From Rubrivivax gelatinosus IL144 (GTDB taxonomy: Bacteria > Pseudomonadota > Gammaproteobacteria > Burkholderiales > Burkholderiaceae_C), in the NCBI RefSeq assembly GCF_000284255.1, contig NC_017075.1:806001-870000 (forward strand): a stretch of DNA of 64,000 nt, read 5' to 3'. Below the pieces are notes generated by a model. That model was not told the DNA's origin and made no database searches. It saw nothing but the letters and a program-made list of their open reading frames with translations. Shown piece by piece: positions 27,678 to 35,331 of this stretch (position 1 is the stretch's first letter; the number at the start of each line of letters is the position of its first letter). A program made the position numbers and the translations under genes.

Positions 27678-28643
27678 TCACTGTTGCGGAACGTAGAGGG
27701 GATGCCGCTCGCGGCGCAGCGTGACGACATCGCGGCCCTTGTCGGCGCCGCGGCGCTCGACCAGCGACTCTTCCTCGACGATGCGCTCTTCGAGCCGCAA
27801 GCGGCCGTGCACCTCGAAGTAGCTGCTGCTGACCGACAGCCGGCTGGCCACCGGTGCGACGACGCCTTGCGGCAGCAGCGCCTTCACCGCCTCCAGGCTG
27901 TCGAAGGGGCTGCGCTGGCGCGTCTGCACCAGGCGCTCGGCGCTGCCCAGGTCCAGGCCGTCGATCGCCGCGATCAGCACCTCGCGCGGCGCGGTGTTGG
28001 CGTTGACCGGCGTCGAGGTCGGCAGCAGCGTGACGAAGGGCGCGAGGCGGGCGACGGTGGCCGGGTCCAGGCCCAGCCAGGCGAGATCGGCGACCCGCTT
28101 GGGCGCCAGCGGCACGTCGCTGCGCTCGTCGCCGCTCTCGCCGGCCCAGGCCAGCGCCAGGCCCTGCGCCAGCCGCGCCGGCGTGTCGGTGGGCACGCCC
28201 GCGGCTTCGCACAGGCGCTGCAGTGCCTTGAGCTCCACCTGCGAGATCTTGCCGTTCGAGTCGATGAGGTTGCGCAGGTTGTACTTCGCCTGCGCGTCGC
28301 TGATGGCCCCCGAGATGAAGGCCTCGGGCCCGCCGGAGTCGGTGTTGTCGCGGTCGGCGGCGAGAAAACTCGACAGCCGCGCCTCGGCCAGCGGCGTCGC
28401 CCAGGGCTCGCCCAGATGGTCGATGCTGCCGGTGCGGCCGTCCTCGCGCAGGATCAGCCGCGCCCAGTCGAGCGAGGCGTCGAGAATCCACTGCGCCTGG
28501 ACCGAGGCGCGTTCGGCGGCCTCGATCTGCACGGCGCGCGTCTGCTGCCAGGCCATGCCGGCGGCCAGCGTCGCCACCAGCGTCAGGATCAGCATCGCCA
28601 GCAGCAGGGCCGCGCCGCGCTGGCGCCCGCGCGCGCGGCTCAC
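27678..28643 (-). CDS. gspK: Type II secretion minor pseudopilin GspK
   Basis: A 321-residue pseudopilin. The prepilin leader ends RQRG, followed by AALLLAMLILTLVATLAAG; as usual for GspK there is no Glu at mature position 5, which lets it cap the pseudopilus tip. The large alpha domain inserted in the pilin fold explains the size. The start is GTG at 28643, overlapping the gspJ stop as GTGA; the frame is open upstream only within gspJ. GspK acts with GspI and GspJ as the tip complex. Confidence 0.92.
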   Translation of the reverse strand: MSRARGRQRGAALLLAMLILTLVATLAAGMAWQQTRAVQIEAAERASVQAQWILDASLDWARLILREDGRTGSIDHLGEPWATPLAEARLSSFLAADRDNTDSGGPEAFISGAISDAQAKYNLRNLIDSNGKISQVELKALQRLCEAAGVPTDTPARLAQGLALAWAGESGDERSDVPLAPKRVADLAWLGLDPATVARLAPFVTLLPTSTPVNANTAPREVLIAAIDGLDLGSAERLVQTRQRSPFDSLEAVKALLPQGVVAPVASRLSVSSSYFEVHGRLRLEERIVEEESLVERRGADKGRDVVTLRRERHPLYVPQQ

Positions 28644-29242
28644 GTGCCGCCTCCGAGCATCAGGTCGCGCGTCAGGCGGCCGGTGGCGGTGTCGATCACC
28701 AGGCGCACGGCGTCGGGCAGGTCCGTGCCGGTCGGGGTGTTGGCCGTGCCGGCGCTGGACTGGGCGTTGGACCAGGCGTTGCCGCGGTAGTAGTAGAGCT
28801 GCCAGTCGCTGATGCCGTCGAGCAGCCGCACCTGCTGCGGCTCGGTGCCCAGCAGCTGCTGGCTGCGCAGCCAGGCCTGCTGCAGCGCCTGCATGTGCGT
28901 CGTCGGCGGGCTCGCCCAGCGCTGCCAGACGCCGTCGGCCAGCGTCCAGACGACGACCGCGATGCCGCCTTCGGCGCGCCGCGTCATGCGCAGGTGGCGG
29001 CCGTCGAACTGCAGCGCCGGTGCCGCGCCGGTGTCCTGCACCGACTCCAGGTCCTGCTGCCATTGCGACAGGATGGTGTTCAGGCGCGCGGCGCGGTCGA
29101 CGGCCTGGGTCGTCGCCTCGCGGGCGCGCACCAGGCCGTCGATGCCGCGCCAGGCCAGGCCGGCGAGCACGGCCATGATCGCCAGCGCGACCAGCACCTC
29201 GACGAGCGTGAAGCCGCGTGGGCGGCGCGGGGCGCGGGCCAT
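28640..29242 (-). CDS. gspJ: Type II secretion minor pseudopilin GspJ
   Basis: A 200-residue pseudopilin with leader MARAPRRPRG and the methylation-site sequence FTLVEVLVALAIMAVLAGLAW (Glu5 present). It is a tip-complex component with GspI and GspK. The ATG at 29242 lies 2 nt after the gspI stop. The stop overlaps the GTG of gspK. Confidence 0.93.
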   Translation of the reverse strand: MARAPRRPRGFTLVEVLVALAIMAVLAGLAWRGIDGLVRAREATTQAVDRAARLNTILSQWQQDLESVQDTGAAPALQFDGRHLRMTRRAEGGIAVVVWTLADGVWQRWASPPTTHMQALQQAWLRSQQLLGTEPQQVRLLDGISDWQLYYYRGNAWSNAQSSAGTANTPTGTDLPDAVRLVIDTATGRLTRDLMLGGGT

Positions 29243-29244
29243 CG

Positions 29245-29604
29245 TCAGTAGCGCGAGACGACCGTCGACAGCGTCAGCAGCGGCCGCCCTTCGGGGTCGC
29301 TGACGCGGGCGTCGACGCGGCGGAAGTTCGGGTTCGGCGTCGGCCGGATCTGGACCACGCCCCGGTACTGGCGGCCGAGCTGCTCGCACTCGAAGTCGTT
29401 GTCGCCGATGCCGGGCAGCTGGTGCGCCAGGCGCAGCGCGACGAGCCGGTTCTCGGCGCACCACTGCGCGGCGCTGACGTCGGCCAGGCGCTGGGCGTTG
29501 TCGGTCAGCGCCCCGCCGGCACGCAGGCCGGCGGCCAGCGCGATGGCGACGATGGCCACCGCGACCAGCACCTCGATCAGCGTGAAGCCGCGGGCGTGTC
29601 TCAT
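29245..29604 (-). CDS. gspI: Type II secretion minor pseudopilin GspI
   Basis: A 119-residue pseudopilin with a very short leader (MRHARG) followed by FTLIEVLVAVAIVAIALAAG. AENRLVALRLA in the middle is typical of GspI. It nucleates the tip complex. The ATG at 29604 overlaps the gspH stop as ATGA. Confidence 0.93.
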   Translation of the reverse strand: MRHARGFTLIEVLVAVAIVAIALAAGLRAGGALTDNAQRLADVSAAQWCAENRLVALRLAHQLPGIGDNDFECEQLGRQYRGVVQIRPTPNPNFRRVDARVSDPEGRPLLTLSTVVSRY

Positions 29605-30080
29605 GGCGCCTCGGCCGGCGGCACGACGGCGAAGGCCGACAGGCCGTCGCTGGCGACCTCGAGCCGGCGGTCGTCCAGGCGCAGCACGATGCGCTGCGGC
29701 GGCAGGATGGCCTCGGGGCCGAGCACCACCCGGTTGGCGCCGACGATCTGGGCGCTGACCTCGGCGTCGAGCCAGCGCGTGGGCAGCGCCTGGCCGGGCG
29801 GCAGGCCGGCGAAGACGAAGGGGTCGCGCTGCGGGTCGTTCGTCGGGATCCAGGCCACCGCCAGGCGGCCGGTGCGCGCCTCGGTGCGCGCGGTCTCCAG
29901 CAGCGTGGCCAGGCGTGCGGCGTCGAGTTCGAGCCGGGTGCCGGCCGGGTCGCGGATGGCGAGTGTCGCCAGGCCGATGCCGATCGCGACGATGGCCATC
30001 ACGACCATCACCTCGATCAGCGTGAAGCCGCGCGGGCGACGGGGCGTGCGCAGGCTACTGCCAGGAGCCCAGGTCGGCAT
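29601..30080 (-). CDS. gspH: Type II secretion minor pseudopilin GspH
   Basis: A 159-residue pseudopilin with the mature start FTLIEVMVVMAIVAIGIGLA and the GspH-type C-terminal beta domain. The ATG at 30080 gives an 18-residue leader, has GAAGG 5 nt upstream, and overlaps the end of gspG by 26 nt. Another in-frame ATG 33 nt further upstream would give an unusually long leader. GspH links the major pseudopilin shaft to the tip complex. Confidence 0.9.
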   Translation of the reverse strand: MPTWAPGSSLRTPRRPRGFTLIEVMVVMAIVAIGIGLATLAIRDPAGTRLELDAARLATLLETARTEARTGRLAVAWIPTNDPQRDPFVFAGLPPGQALPTRWLDAEVSAQIVGANRVVLGPEAILPPQRIVLRLDDRRLEVASDGLSAFAVVPPAEAP

Positions 30081-30483
30081 CGTTGCCTTCGCCGCCGGCC
30101 TGTCCGTCCGCACCGTAGCTGAAGACGTCGATCTCGCCCTTCACGCCCGGGTTCAGGTACTGGTACGCGTGGCCCCAGGGGTCGTTGGGCAGCTTGTCGA
30201 GGTAGGGCTTCCAGTTCGGCGGCTGCGGCGCGGCGGTCGGCTTGTGCACCAGCGCGTCCAGGCCCTGCTCGGTCGTCGGGAAGCGCTGGTTGTCCAGCTT
30301 GTAGAGCTTCAGCGCCTGCATCAGGTTGTGGATGTCGGTGCGGGCTGCGGTCACGCGGGCGTCATCGGCACGGTTGAGAACGTTGGGCACGATGAGCGCC
30401 GCCAGCACGCCGAGGATCACCAGCACGACCATCAGCTCGATCAGCGTGAAACCGCGGCGGCGCGAACGGGAAGGGGAGATCAT
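30055..30483 (-). CDS. gspG: Type II secretion major pseudopilin GspG
   Basis: A 142-residue major pseudopilin: leader MISPSRSRRRG, then FTLIELMVVLVILGVLAALI, and the conserved calcium-site region near the C-terminus (DPWGHAYQYLNPG and GADGQAGGEG). It forms the pseudopilus that pushes substrates through the secretin. I chose ATG 30483; a TTG at 30522 is in frame but would lengthen the leader. It is the first gene of the minus-strand operon; a -10-like TATGAT (plus-strand 30523-30528) lies 40 nt upstream. Confidence 0.94.
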   Translation of the reverse strand: MISPSRSRRRGFTLIELMVVLVILGVLAALIVPNVLNRADDARVTAARTDIHNLMQALKLYKLDNQRFPTTEQGLDALVHKPTAAPQPPNWKPYLDKLPNDPWGHAYQYLNPGVKGEIDVFSYGADGQAGGEGNDADLGSWQ

Positions 30484-30535
30484 GGGAGGCGGAAGGCGGG
30501 GCCTTGCAGAGGGTTCGGTCAATCATAATCGGCGC
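30484..30535. promoter_or_regulatory. Divergent promoter region of gspC and gspG
   Basis: This 52-bp gap must hold both promoters. The central AATCATAATC contains -10-like hexamers on both strands: CATAAT (30524-30529) toward gspC and TATGAT toward gspG. The gspC -10 is only 6 nt before its ATG, so its transcript would have almost no leader. No matching -35 is clear. Confidence 0.4.
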
Positions 30536-31132
30536 ATGACGACACGTTGGTGGGCGTTCGGTGTCTGGGCGGTGGTCGCCGCCAGCGCCGTCTACTGGGC
30601 CCTGAGGCTCGTGAAGCCGGCTCCCGCGCCGCAGGCGACGGTGGTCGCGGCCGCGGCCGCGCTGCGCGGCGACCTGTCGCGCGTGCTCGGCGCCGCGCCG
30701 CAGGACGCGGGGCCGGTGGAGTCGCCCGAGAGTTCGCGTTTCGCGCTGCTGGGCGTCGTCGCCTCGCGCAGCGCCGAGAGCGACGGCGTGGCGCTGATCG
30801 CCGTCGACGGCAAGTCGCCCAAGGCCTACCGCGTCGGCACCGCCGTCGACGGCGACACCGTCGTGCAGTCGGTGCGCCAGCGCGAGGTGCTGCTGGGCCC
30901 GCGCGGCGGCGAAGCCACCGTGTCGCTGGACCTGTCGACGCCGCCGCCGGCGAGCACCGGCCGCCTGCCCGCGCCGGGCGCGGCCGCGCAGCCGCCGGCC
31001 CGGGCGCTCGCGCTGCCGGGCGGCGCCCTGCCTCAGGGCGGGCTGCGTCCGGGCATGCCGGGCCGCGTGCCGATGGCCGGCCAGCCCGGCAACGCCGACG
31101 AATCCGCCGAGCCGGAAGTCCAGTCCGAATAG
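30536..31132 (+). CDS. gspC: Type II secretion inner-membrane coupling protein GspC
   Basis: A 198-residue bitopic protein with an N-terminal membrane helix (about 6-23), a homology-region domain (about 65-140, with LLGVVASRSAESDGVALIAVDGKSPKAYRVG) and a Pro/Gly-rich tail. It lacks the PDZ or coiled-coil C-terminal domain of longer GspC proteins, as is common in Burkholderiales. The HR domain binds the GspD N0 domain and links the inner and outer membranes. It is transcribed divergently from gspG-F. Confidence 0.9.
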   Translation: MTTRWWAFGVWAVVAASAVYWALRLVKPAPAPQATVVAAAAALRGDLSRVLGAAPQDAGPVESPESSRFALLGVVASRSAESDGVALIAVDGKSPKAYRVGTAVDGDTVVQSVRQREVLLGPRGGEATVSLDLSTPPPASTGRLPAPGAAAQPPARALALPGGALPQGGLRPGMPGRVPMAGQPGNADESAEPEVQSE

Positions 31133-31153
31133 ACGCCCCCTCGGGCGCGGGGT

Positions 31154-32236
31154 TCAGTACCCCAGGGTCGAGGGGAAGCCTTCGTCGCCGTCGTCGAACG
31201 GCCCCGGGCGCGTCGGACCCGCTTCCTCGCCTTCGGCGACTTCGGTCAGCAGCGCCGCGGCGCTGCGCACCAGCGGCCAGCCGAGTACGGCGCCGGTGCC
31301 GTCCAGGCCGTCCAGGCCCAGATCGGGCAGGACCGCGGCGCGGAAGTGCTTGTGCACCAGGTCCAGGCCGCGGTGCTCGCGGCTGCGGCTGAAGACGCAG
31401 TAGTCCAGCACCGGCGGCGCGATGCGTGTGGCCATCGCCAGCGCGGCACAGGCCGCCAGGCCGTCGATCATCAGCAGCTGGCGCTTGCTGGCGGCCATCA
31501 GCATCACGCCGACCATCACCGCGACCTCGAAGCCGCCCAGCGCGGCCAGCAGCTCCACCGGCTCGGCGACCTCGCGGTGGCGGGCGAGCGCCGCCTGCGA
31601 GACGGCGAGCTGGTGGGCGAGCTCCTCGGGCGACATCAGCGGCCCGGTCTCGAGCAGCGCCCGCAGCGGCAGCTCGGTGATGCGCGACAGCAGCAGCGCC
31701 GCGCTCTCCTGCGAGCCGACGCCCAGGCCGGCGCAGACCGTCAGGTTGCCGCGCAGCTGGTCGCCGATCTCCATGCCGGCGCGCATCGCGGCGTGGGCCT
31801 GCGGCACCGACATCGCCGCGGCGACACGCGGGTTGCGCGTGCCGTGCGCGATCTTGCGCGCCAGCAGGCGCTCGTGGGCCGGCAGCGTGTCGGCGACGCC
31901 GCAGTCGACGACGGTCAGCGCCAGGTCGCCGGCGCGCGCGAACACCGCCAACGGCAGCCGCCCGGCGAGCAGGCGGCGCACGAGTTCGTCGGTGGTGTAG
32001 CGCAGCGCGCCGTGCAGGCCGTCGACCGCGAGGCCGTGGTCGGCGGCGAAGATCAGCAGCTGCGGCTCGTGGAAACGCGGCTTCAGCGAGCCCTGCATCA
32101 GGCCGATGCGCAGCGCCAGCGGCTCGAGCTCGCCGAGGCTGCCGCTGTCGTCGTTGCGGCGCGCGAGCTTGTCGCGCAGCGCGCGTTCCAGCGGCGGATC
32201 GGCGGTCGGCGCGACGAGCGAACGGCTGTGGTCCAT
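31154..32236 (-). CDS. cobT: CobT-like nicotinate-nucleotide:dimethylbenzimidazole phosphoribosyltransferase
   Basis: A 360-residue protein with CobT-family landmarks: FAADHGLAVDG (about 65-75), VVDCGVAD, GVGSQESAALLLSRI and FEVAVMVGVMLMAASKRQLLMIDG. The family transfers phosphoribose from NaMN to the lower-ligand base in cobalamin assembly. The C-terminal motif is altered: GLDGTGA with Asp312, where CobT enzymes carry Glu in a LGEGTGA-type motif (catalytic Glu317 in Salmonella). No other cobalamin gene is in the window. It may use another base, be weakly active, or do something else. The family call is firm; the activity is not. Confidence 0.8.
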   Translation of the reverse strand: MDHSRSLVAPTADPPLERALRDKLARRNDDSGSLGELEPLALRIGLMQGSLKPRFHEPQLLIFAADHGLAVDGLHGALRYTTDELVRRLLAGRLPLAVFARAGDLALTVVDCGVADTLPAHERLLARKIAHGTRNPRVAAAMSVPQAHAAMRAGMEIGDQLRGNLTVCAGLGVGSQESAALLLSRITELPLRALLETGPLMSPEELAHQLAVSQAALARHREVAEPVELLAALGGFEVAVMVGVMLMAASKRQLLMIDGLAACAALAMATRIAPPVLDYCVFSRSREHRGLDLVHKHFRAAVLPDLGLDGLDGTGAVLGWPLVRSAAALLTEVAEGEEAGPTRPGPFDDGDEGFPSTLGY

Positions 32237-32263
32237 GGCGCCTTCAGTGTAGGCGCCGGGCTG

Positions 32264-33805
32264 TCAGCGCAGGAACAGCCGATAGACGGGGTTGTCGCTT
32301 TCCTCGACGCAGGGGTAGGCGAGTGTCTGCAGGAAGCGGCCGAACTCCGCGTCCTCGCCGGCCGGCACCTGCATGCCGACCAGGATGCGGCCGTAGTCGG
32401 CGCCCTGGTTGCGGTAGTGGAACAGGCTGATGTTCCAGTCCGGGTGCAGCGCGTCGAGGAAACGCATCAGCGCGCCCGGGCGCTCGGGGAAGACGAAGCG
32501 GAACAGGCGCTCGTCGCGCGCCAGCTCGCTGCGCCCGCCGACCATGTGGCGCACGTGCTCCTTGGCGAGCTCGTCGTCGGTCAGGTCGACGGTGGGGAAG
32601 CCGTGGCGCTCGAAGTTGGCGGCGATGCGCGCGGCCTCGTCGTGGCGTGCGATCGCGACGCCGACGAAGACGTGGGCCTGGCGCTCGTCGCTGATGCGGT
32701 AGTTGAACTCGGTCACCGCACGCGGGCCGATCAGGCTGCAGAAGCGGCGGAACGAGCCGCGCTCCTCGGGGATCGTGACCGCGAACAGCGCCTCGCGCTG
32801 CTCGCCGAGCTCGGCCCGCTCGGCGACGAAGCGCAGGCGGTCGAAGTTCATGTTCGCGCCGCAGGTGATCGAGACGAAGGTCTGGCCCTTCAGCTTGTGC
32901 TCGTGCACGTACTGCTTGATCGCCGCCACGCCCAGCGCGCCGGCCGGCTCGACGATGCTGCGCGTGTCCTGGAAGACGTCCTTGATCGCCGCGCAGACGG
33001 CGTCGGTGTCGACGACGACGTAGTCGTCGACCAGCGCGCTGGCGACGCGGAAGGTCTCCTCGCCGACGAGCTTGACCGCGGTGCCGTCGGAGAAGAGGCC
33101 GACGTCGTCGAGCGTCACGCGGTGGCCGGCGCGCACCGAGCGCAGCATCGCGTCGCTGTCGGCGGTTTGCACGCCGATGACCTTGATCTCCGGACGCACC
33201 GCCTTCAGGTAGGCGGCCACGCCCGAGATCAGGCCGCCGCCGCCGATGGCGACGAAGACGGCGTCGATCGGGCCCTGGTGCTGGCGCAGGATCTCCATCG
33301 CGATCGTGCCCTGGCCGGCGATGACGTCGGGGTCGTCGAAGGGGTGCACGAAGCTCAGGCCCTGAGCGGCCTGCAGCTCGACGGCGTGGGCGTAGGCGTC
33401 GGAATAGCTGTCGCCGTGCAGCACGACCTCGCCGCCGAGCGCGGCCACCGCATCGACCTTGAGCCGCGGCGTCGTCACCGGCATCACGACGACGGCGCGG
33501 CAGCCCAGCTTGCGCGCCGACAGCGCCACACCCTGGGCGTGGTTGCCGGCCGAGGCGCAGATGACGCCGCGCGCCAGCGCCTCGGGCGAGAGCTGCGCCA
33601 TCTTGTTGTAGGCGCCGCGCAGCTTGAAGCTGAACACCGGCTGGCGGTCCTCGCGCTTCAGCAGCACCGTGTTGGCCAGGCGGCGCGACAGGCTCTTGGC
33701 CGGCGTCAGCGGGGACTCGACGGCGACGTCGTAGACGCGGGCGGTGAGGATCTTCTTCAGGTAGCCGGCCGCGATGCTCGCGACGTCGGTTTCGGGAGCG
33801 GACAT
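32264..33805 (-). CDS. ilvA: Biosynthetic threonine ammonia-lyase IlvA
   Basis: A 513-residue PLP enzyme deaminating threonine to 2-oxobutanoate, the first step of isoleucine synthesis. The PLP lysine is Lys61 in SFKLRGAYNKM, the glycine loop is GGGGLISG, and two ACT-like regulatory domains fill about 330-513, as in the Ile-inhibited enzyme. The length nearly equals E. coli IlvA (514), which supports ATG 33805 although its ribosome site is weak; in-frame ATGs at 33835 and 33859 exist. A leader hairpin and terminator on the same strand lie about 80 nt upstream. Confidence 0.95.
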   Translation of the reverse strand: MSAPETDVASIAAGYLKKILTARVYDVAVESPLTPAKSLSRRLANTVLLKREDRQPVFSFKLRGAYNKMAQLSPEALARGVICASAGNHAQGVALSARKLGCRAVVVMPVTTPRLKVDAVAALGGEVVLHGDSYSDAYAHAVELQAAQGLSFVHPFDDPDVIAGQGTIAMEILRQHQGPIDAVFVAIGGGGLISGVAAYLKAVRPEIKVIGVQTADSDAMLRSVRAGHRVTLDDVGLFSDGTAVKLVGEETFRVASALVDDYVVVDTDAVCAAIKDVFQDTRSIVEPAGALGVAAIKQYVHEHKLKGQTFVSITCGANMNFDRLRFVAERAELGEQREALFAVTIPEERGSFRRFCSLIGPRAVTEFNYRISDERQAHVFVGVAIARHDEAARIAANFERHGFPTVDLTDDELAKEHVRHMVGGRSELARDERLFRFVFPERPGALMRFLDALHPDWNISLFHYRNQGADYGRILVGMQVPAGEDAEFGRFLQTLAYPCVEESDNPVYRLFLR

Positions 33806-33886
33806 CGGGACGGCGGGCAGACGGGGTGCACGCATAGCCGGGACAGGGGCCAGCATCATACGACGCGGCCGGACGGCGGCTCCCGG

Positions 33887-33920
33887 AAGAAAAGAAGCCC
33901 GGGACCTTGCGGCCCCGGGC
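33887..33920 (-). terminator. Intrinsic terminator upstream of ilvA
   Basis: The minus-strand stem GCCCGGGGCC / GGUCCCGGGC has a GCAA loop and a following U-rich tract (plus-strand 33887-33896). It ends transcripts coming from upstream, 82 nt before the ilvA ATG, so it is placed either to end an sRNA or to attenuate ilvA. Confidence 0.75.
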
Positions 33921-33992
33921 CTGAATCCACCATTGGAGGAGGTGGAGGAGACAACCGGTGGGTCGGAGGCTGGAAGCCGTCAACGACCGATG
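33887..33992 (-). ncRNA. Candidate small RNA or ilvA leader with anti-Shine-Dalgarno hairpin and terminator
   Basis: On the minus strand the sequence CUCCUCCACCUCCUCCAAU (plus 33932-33950) carries three CCUCC motifs. It forms a hairpin with stem UCCACC/GGUGGA (33941-33946 with 33926-33931) and a UCCUCC-displaying loop. It is followed by a 10-bp stem capped by a GCAA tetraloop (33897-33920, one G-U pair) and UUCUUUUCUU, an excellent intrinsic terminator. A promoter candidate lies upstream (TTGCAC/TAGACT). No long ORF fits. It could be an independent sRNA of about 105 nt, or a leader that attenuates ilvA. I do not recognise a named family. Confidence 0.5.
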
Positions 33993-33998
33993 GGCGGC

Positions 33999-34026
33999 AG
34001 TCTACCACCGCCTTGCTGCGGTGCAA
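33999..34026 (-). promoter_or_regulatory. Candidate promoter for the minus-strand leader/sRNA
   Basis: On the minus strand, TTGCAC (plus 34021-34026) and TAGACT (plus 33999-34004) are separated by 16 bp, which would start transcription near 33992. The -10 matches 4/6 and the -35 3/6 of the sigma-70 consensus, so the support is moderate. Confidence 0.35.
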
Positions 34027-34131
34027 TATCCCGACTGGACTGCATGCCGACCTGACGCAAGCTTCGGCGACGCCCGCGCCGGACCTGCGCACAATGCACG
34101 CCTTTTCGCGCCGCGCACGGAGTTTCAAGCC

Positions 34132-34554
34132 ATGGAATGCACGATCAACTGGATCCCGGCCTCGGGCATGGGCTTCGTCGCCGAGACCGGCAGCGGCCAT
34201 CTGCTGACCATGGACGGTGCGCCCGACGGCGGCGGCCGCAACCTGGCCCCGCGGCCGATGGAAACGCTGCTCGCCGGTGCCGGCGGCTGCACCGCCTACG
34301 ACGTCGTGCTGATCTTGAAGCGCGGCCGCCACGACGTGCGCGGCTGCCAGGTCAAGCTGCAGGCCGAACGTGCGGCCACCGAGCCGAAGGTGTTCACCAA
34401 GATCCACCTGCACTTCGTCGTCACCGGCCGCGGCCTGCCGGCGCAGGCGGTGGAGCGCGCGATCGCGCTGTCGCACGAGAAGTACTGCTCGGCGACGATC
34501 ATGCTCGGCCGCACGGCCGAGATCACGACCGGCTTCGAGATCGTCGAGGGCTGA
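34132..34554 (+). CDS. OsmC family protein (YhfA-like)
   Basis: A 140-residue OsmC/Ohr-fold protein. The two redox-type cysteines are in place: Cys53 in AGAGGCTAYDVV and Cys119 in SHEKYCSATIM. The family includes organic hydroperoxide reductases; this shorter form resembles the YhfA group, whose substrate is unclear. The ATG at 34132 has CACGGAG about 10 nt upstream; the frame is open further left but only through the leader/sRNA region. It is convergent with coq7, with no gap between the stops. Confidence 0.88.
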   Translation: MECTINWIPASGMGFVAETGSGHLLTMDGAPDGGGRNLAPRPMETLLAGAGGCTAYDVVLILKRGRHDVRGCQVKLQAERAATEPKVFTKIHLHFVVTGRGLPAQAVERAIALSHEKYCSATIMLGRTAEITTGFEIVEG

Positions 34555-35184
34555 TCAGACGCGGTGCGCGGTGACGGTCATCACCTTGGCCGCCGCGCGC
34601 ATCGCCAGCCGCACCGGCATCGGCAGCGGGATGCCGCCGGCGTCCTCGGCGCCGTCGGCGTGGCGGCGCTCGTCGTCCTTCATCTGCTCGACGATGGCGC
34701 GCGAACGTTCGTCGCCCGCCGGCAGCCGGTCGAGGTGGCCGGCGAGGTGCTGCTCGACCTGACGCTCGGTTTCGACGACGAAGCCCAGGCTGACGCGGTC
34801 GCCCAGCCGGCCGGCGGCCAGACCGATGGCGAAGGCGCCGGCGTACCACAGCGGGTTCAGCAGGCTGGGCCGGTCGCCGAGCTCGTCCAGGCGCTGCTGG
34901 GTCCAGGCGAGGTGGTCGCTTTCCTCGCGTGCCGCGGCCGCCATCTGCTCGCGCAGCTCGGGGCTGCGCGCGGTCAGCGCCTGGGCCTGGTACAGCGCCT
35001 GGGCGCAGACCTCGCCGACGTGGTTCACGCGCATCAGCGCGGCCGACAGCCGGCGCTCGTCCTCGGCCGGCGGTTCGGCGTCGGTGCGCGGGCCGGCGGG
35101 GTTGGCACGGCCGGCGTGCACGGCGCCGGACAGGGTGCGCAGCGCGTTGTCGGCGCTGACGAGAAGGCGGTCGACGGTGCTCAT
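34555..35184 (-). CDS. coq7: 2-polyprenyl-3-methyl-6-methoxy-1,4-benzoquinone monooxygenase Coq7
   Basis: A 209-residue di-iron monooxygenase that hydroxylates demethoxyubiquinone, the penultimate step of ubiquinone synthesis. The metal ligands are visible: Glu58 (NHVGE), Glu88 and His91 (EESDH), a mid-protein Glu in VVETERQVE, and Glu172 and His175 (DERRH). The C-terminal half has a membrane-surface hydrophobic patch. ATG 35184 ([18 protein letters not shown]) matches the family start. It is divergent from the peptide transporter operon. Confidence 0.93.
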   Translation of the reverse strand: MSTVDRLLVSADNALRTLSGAVHAGRANPAGPRTDAEPPAEDERRLSAALMRVNHVGEVCAQALYQAQALTARSPELREQMAAAAREESDHLAWTQQRLDELGDRPSLLNPLWYAGAFAIGLAAGRLGDRVSLGFVVETERQVEQHLAGHLDRLPAGDERSRAIVEQMKDDERRHADGAEDAGGIPLPMPVRLAMRAAAKVMTVTAHRV

Positions 35185-35331
35185 GCAGCGCAGCATAGCG
35201 CCGCGGCCGGGGCGCCGCAGACCACCCGGCCCCGGGGGGCGCGCAGGTCGACATGAGGTCTTTACGCTTTGCCCGGGCACGGCTTTTGCGCATCATCGCC
35301 AGCTTTTGCCGCGCGCACCCCGCCGCCCTCG

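Noticed and set aside
33887..34026. Classical peptide-coupled attenuator for ilvA
   Set aside because: The only short frame (from the ATG at minus-strand 33934) has no Ile/Val/Leu codon run and its upstream sequence is anti-Shine-Dalgarno, so a leader-peptide mechanism is not supported.
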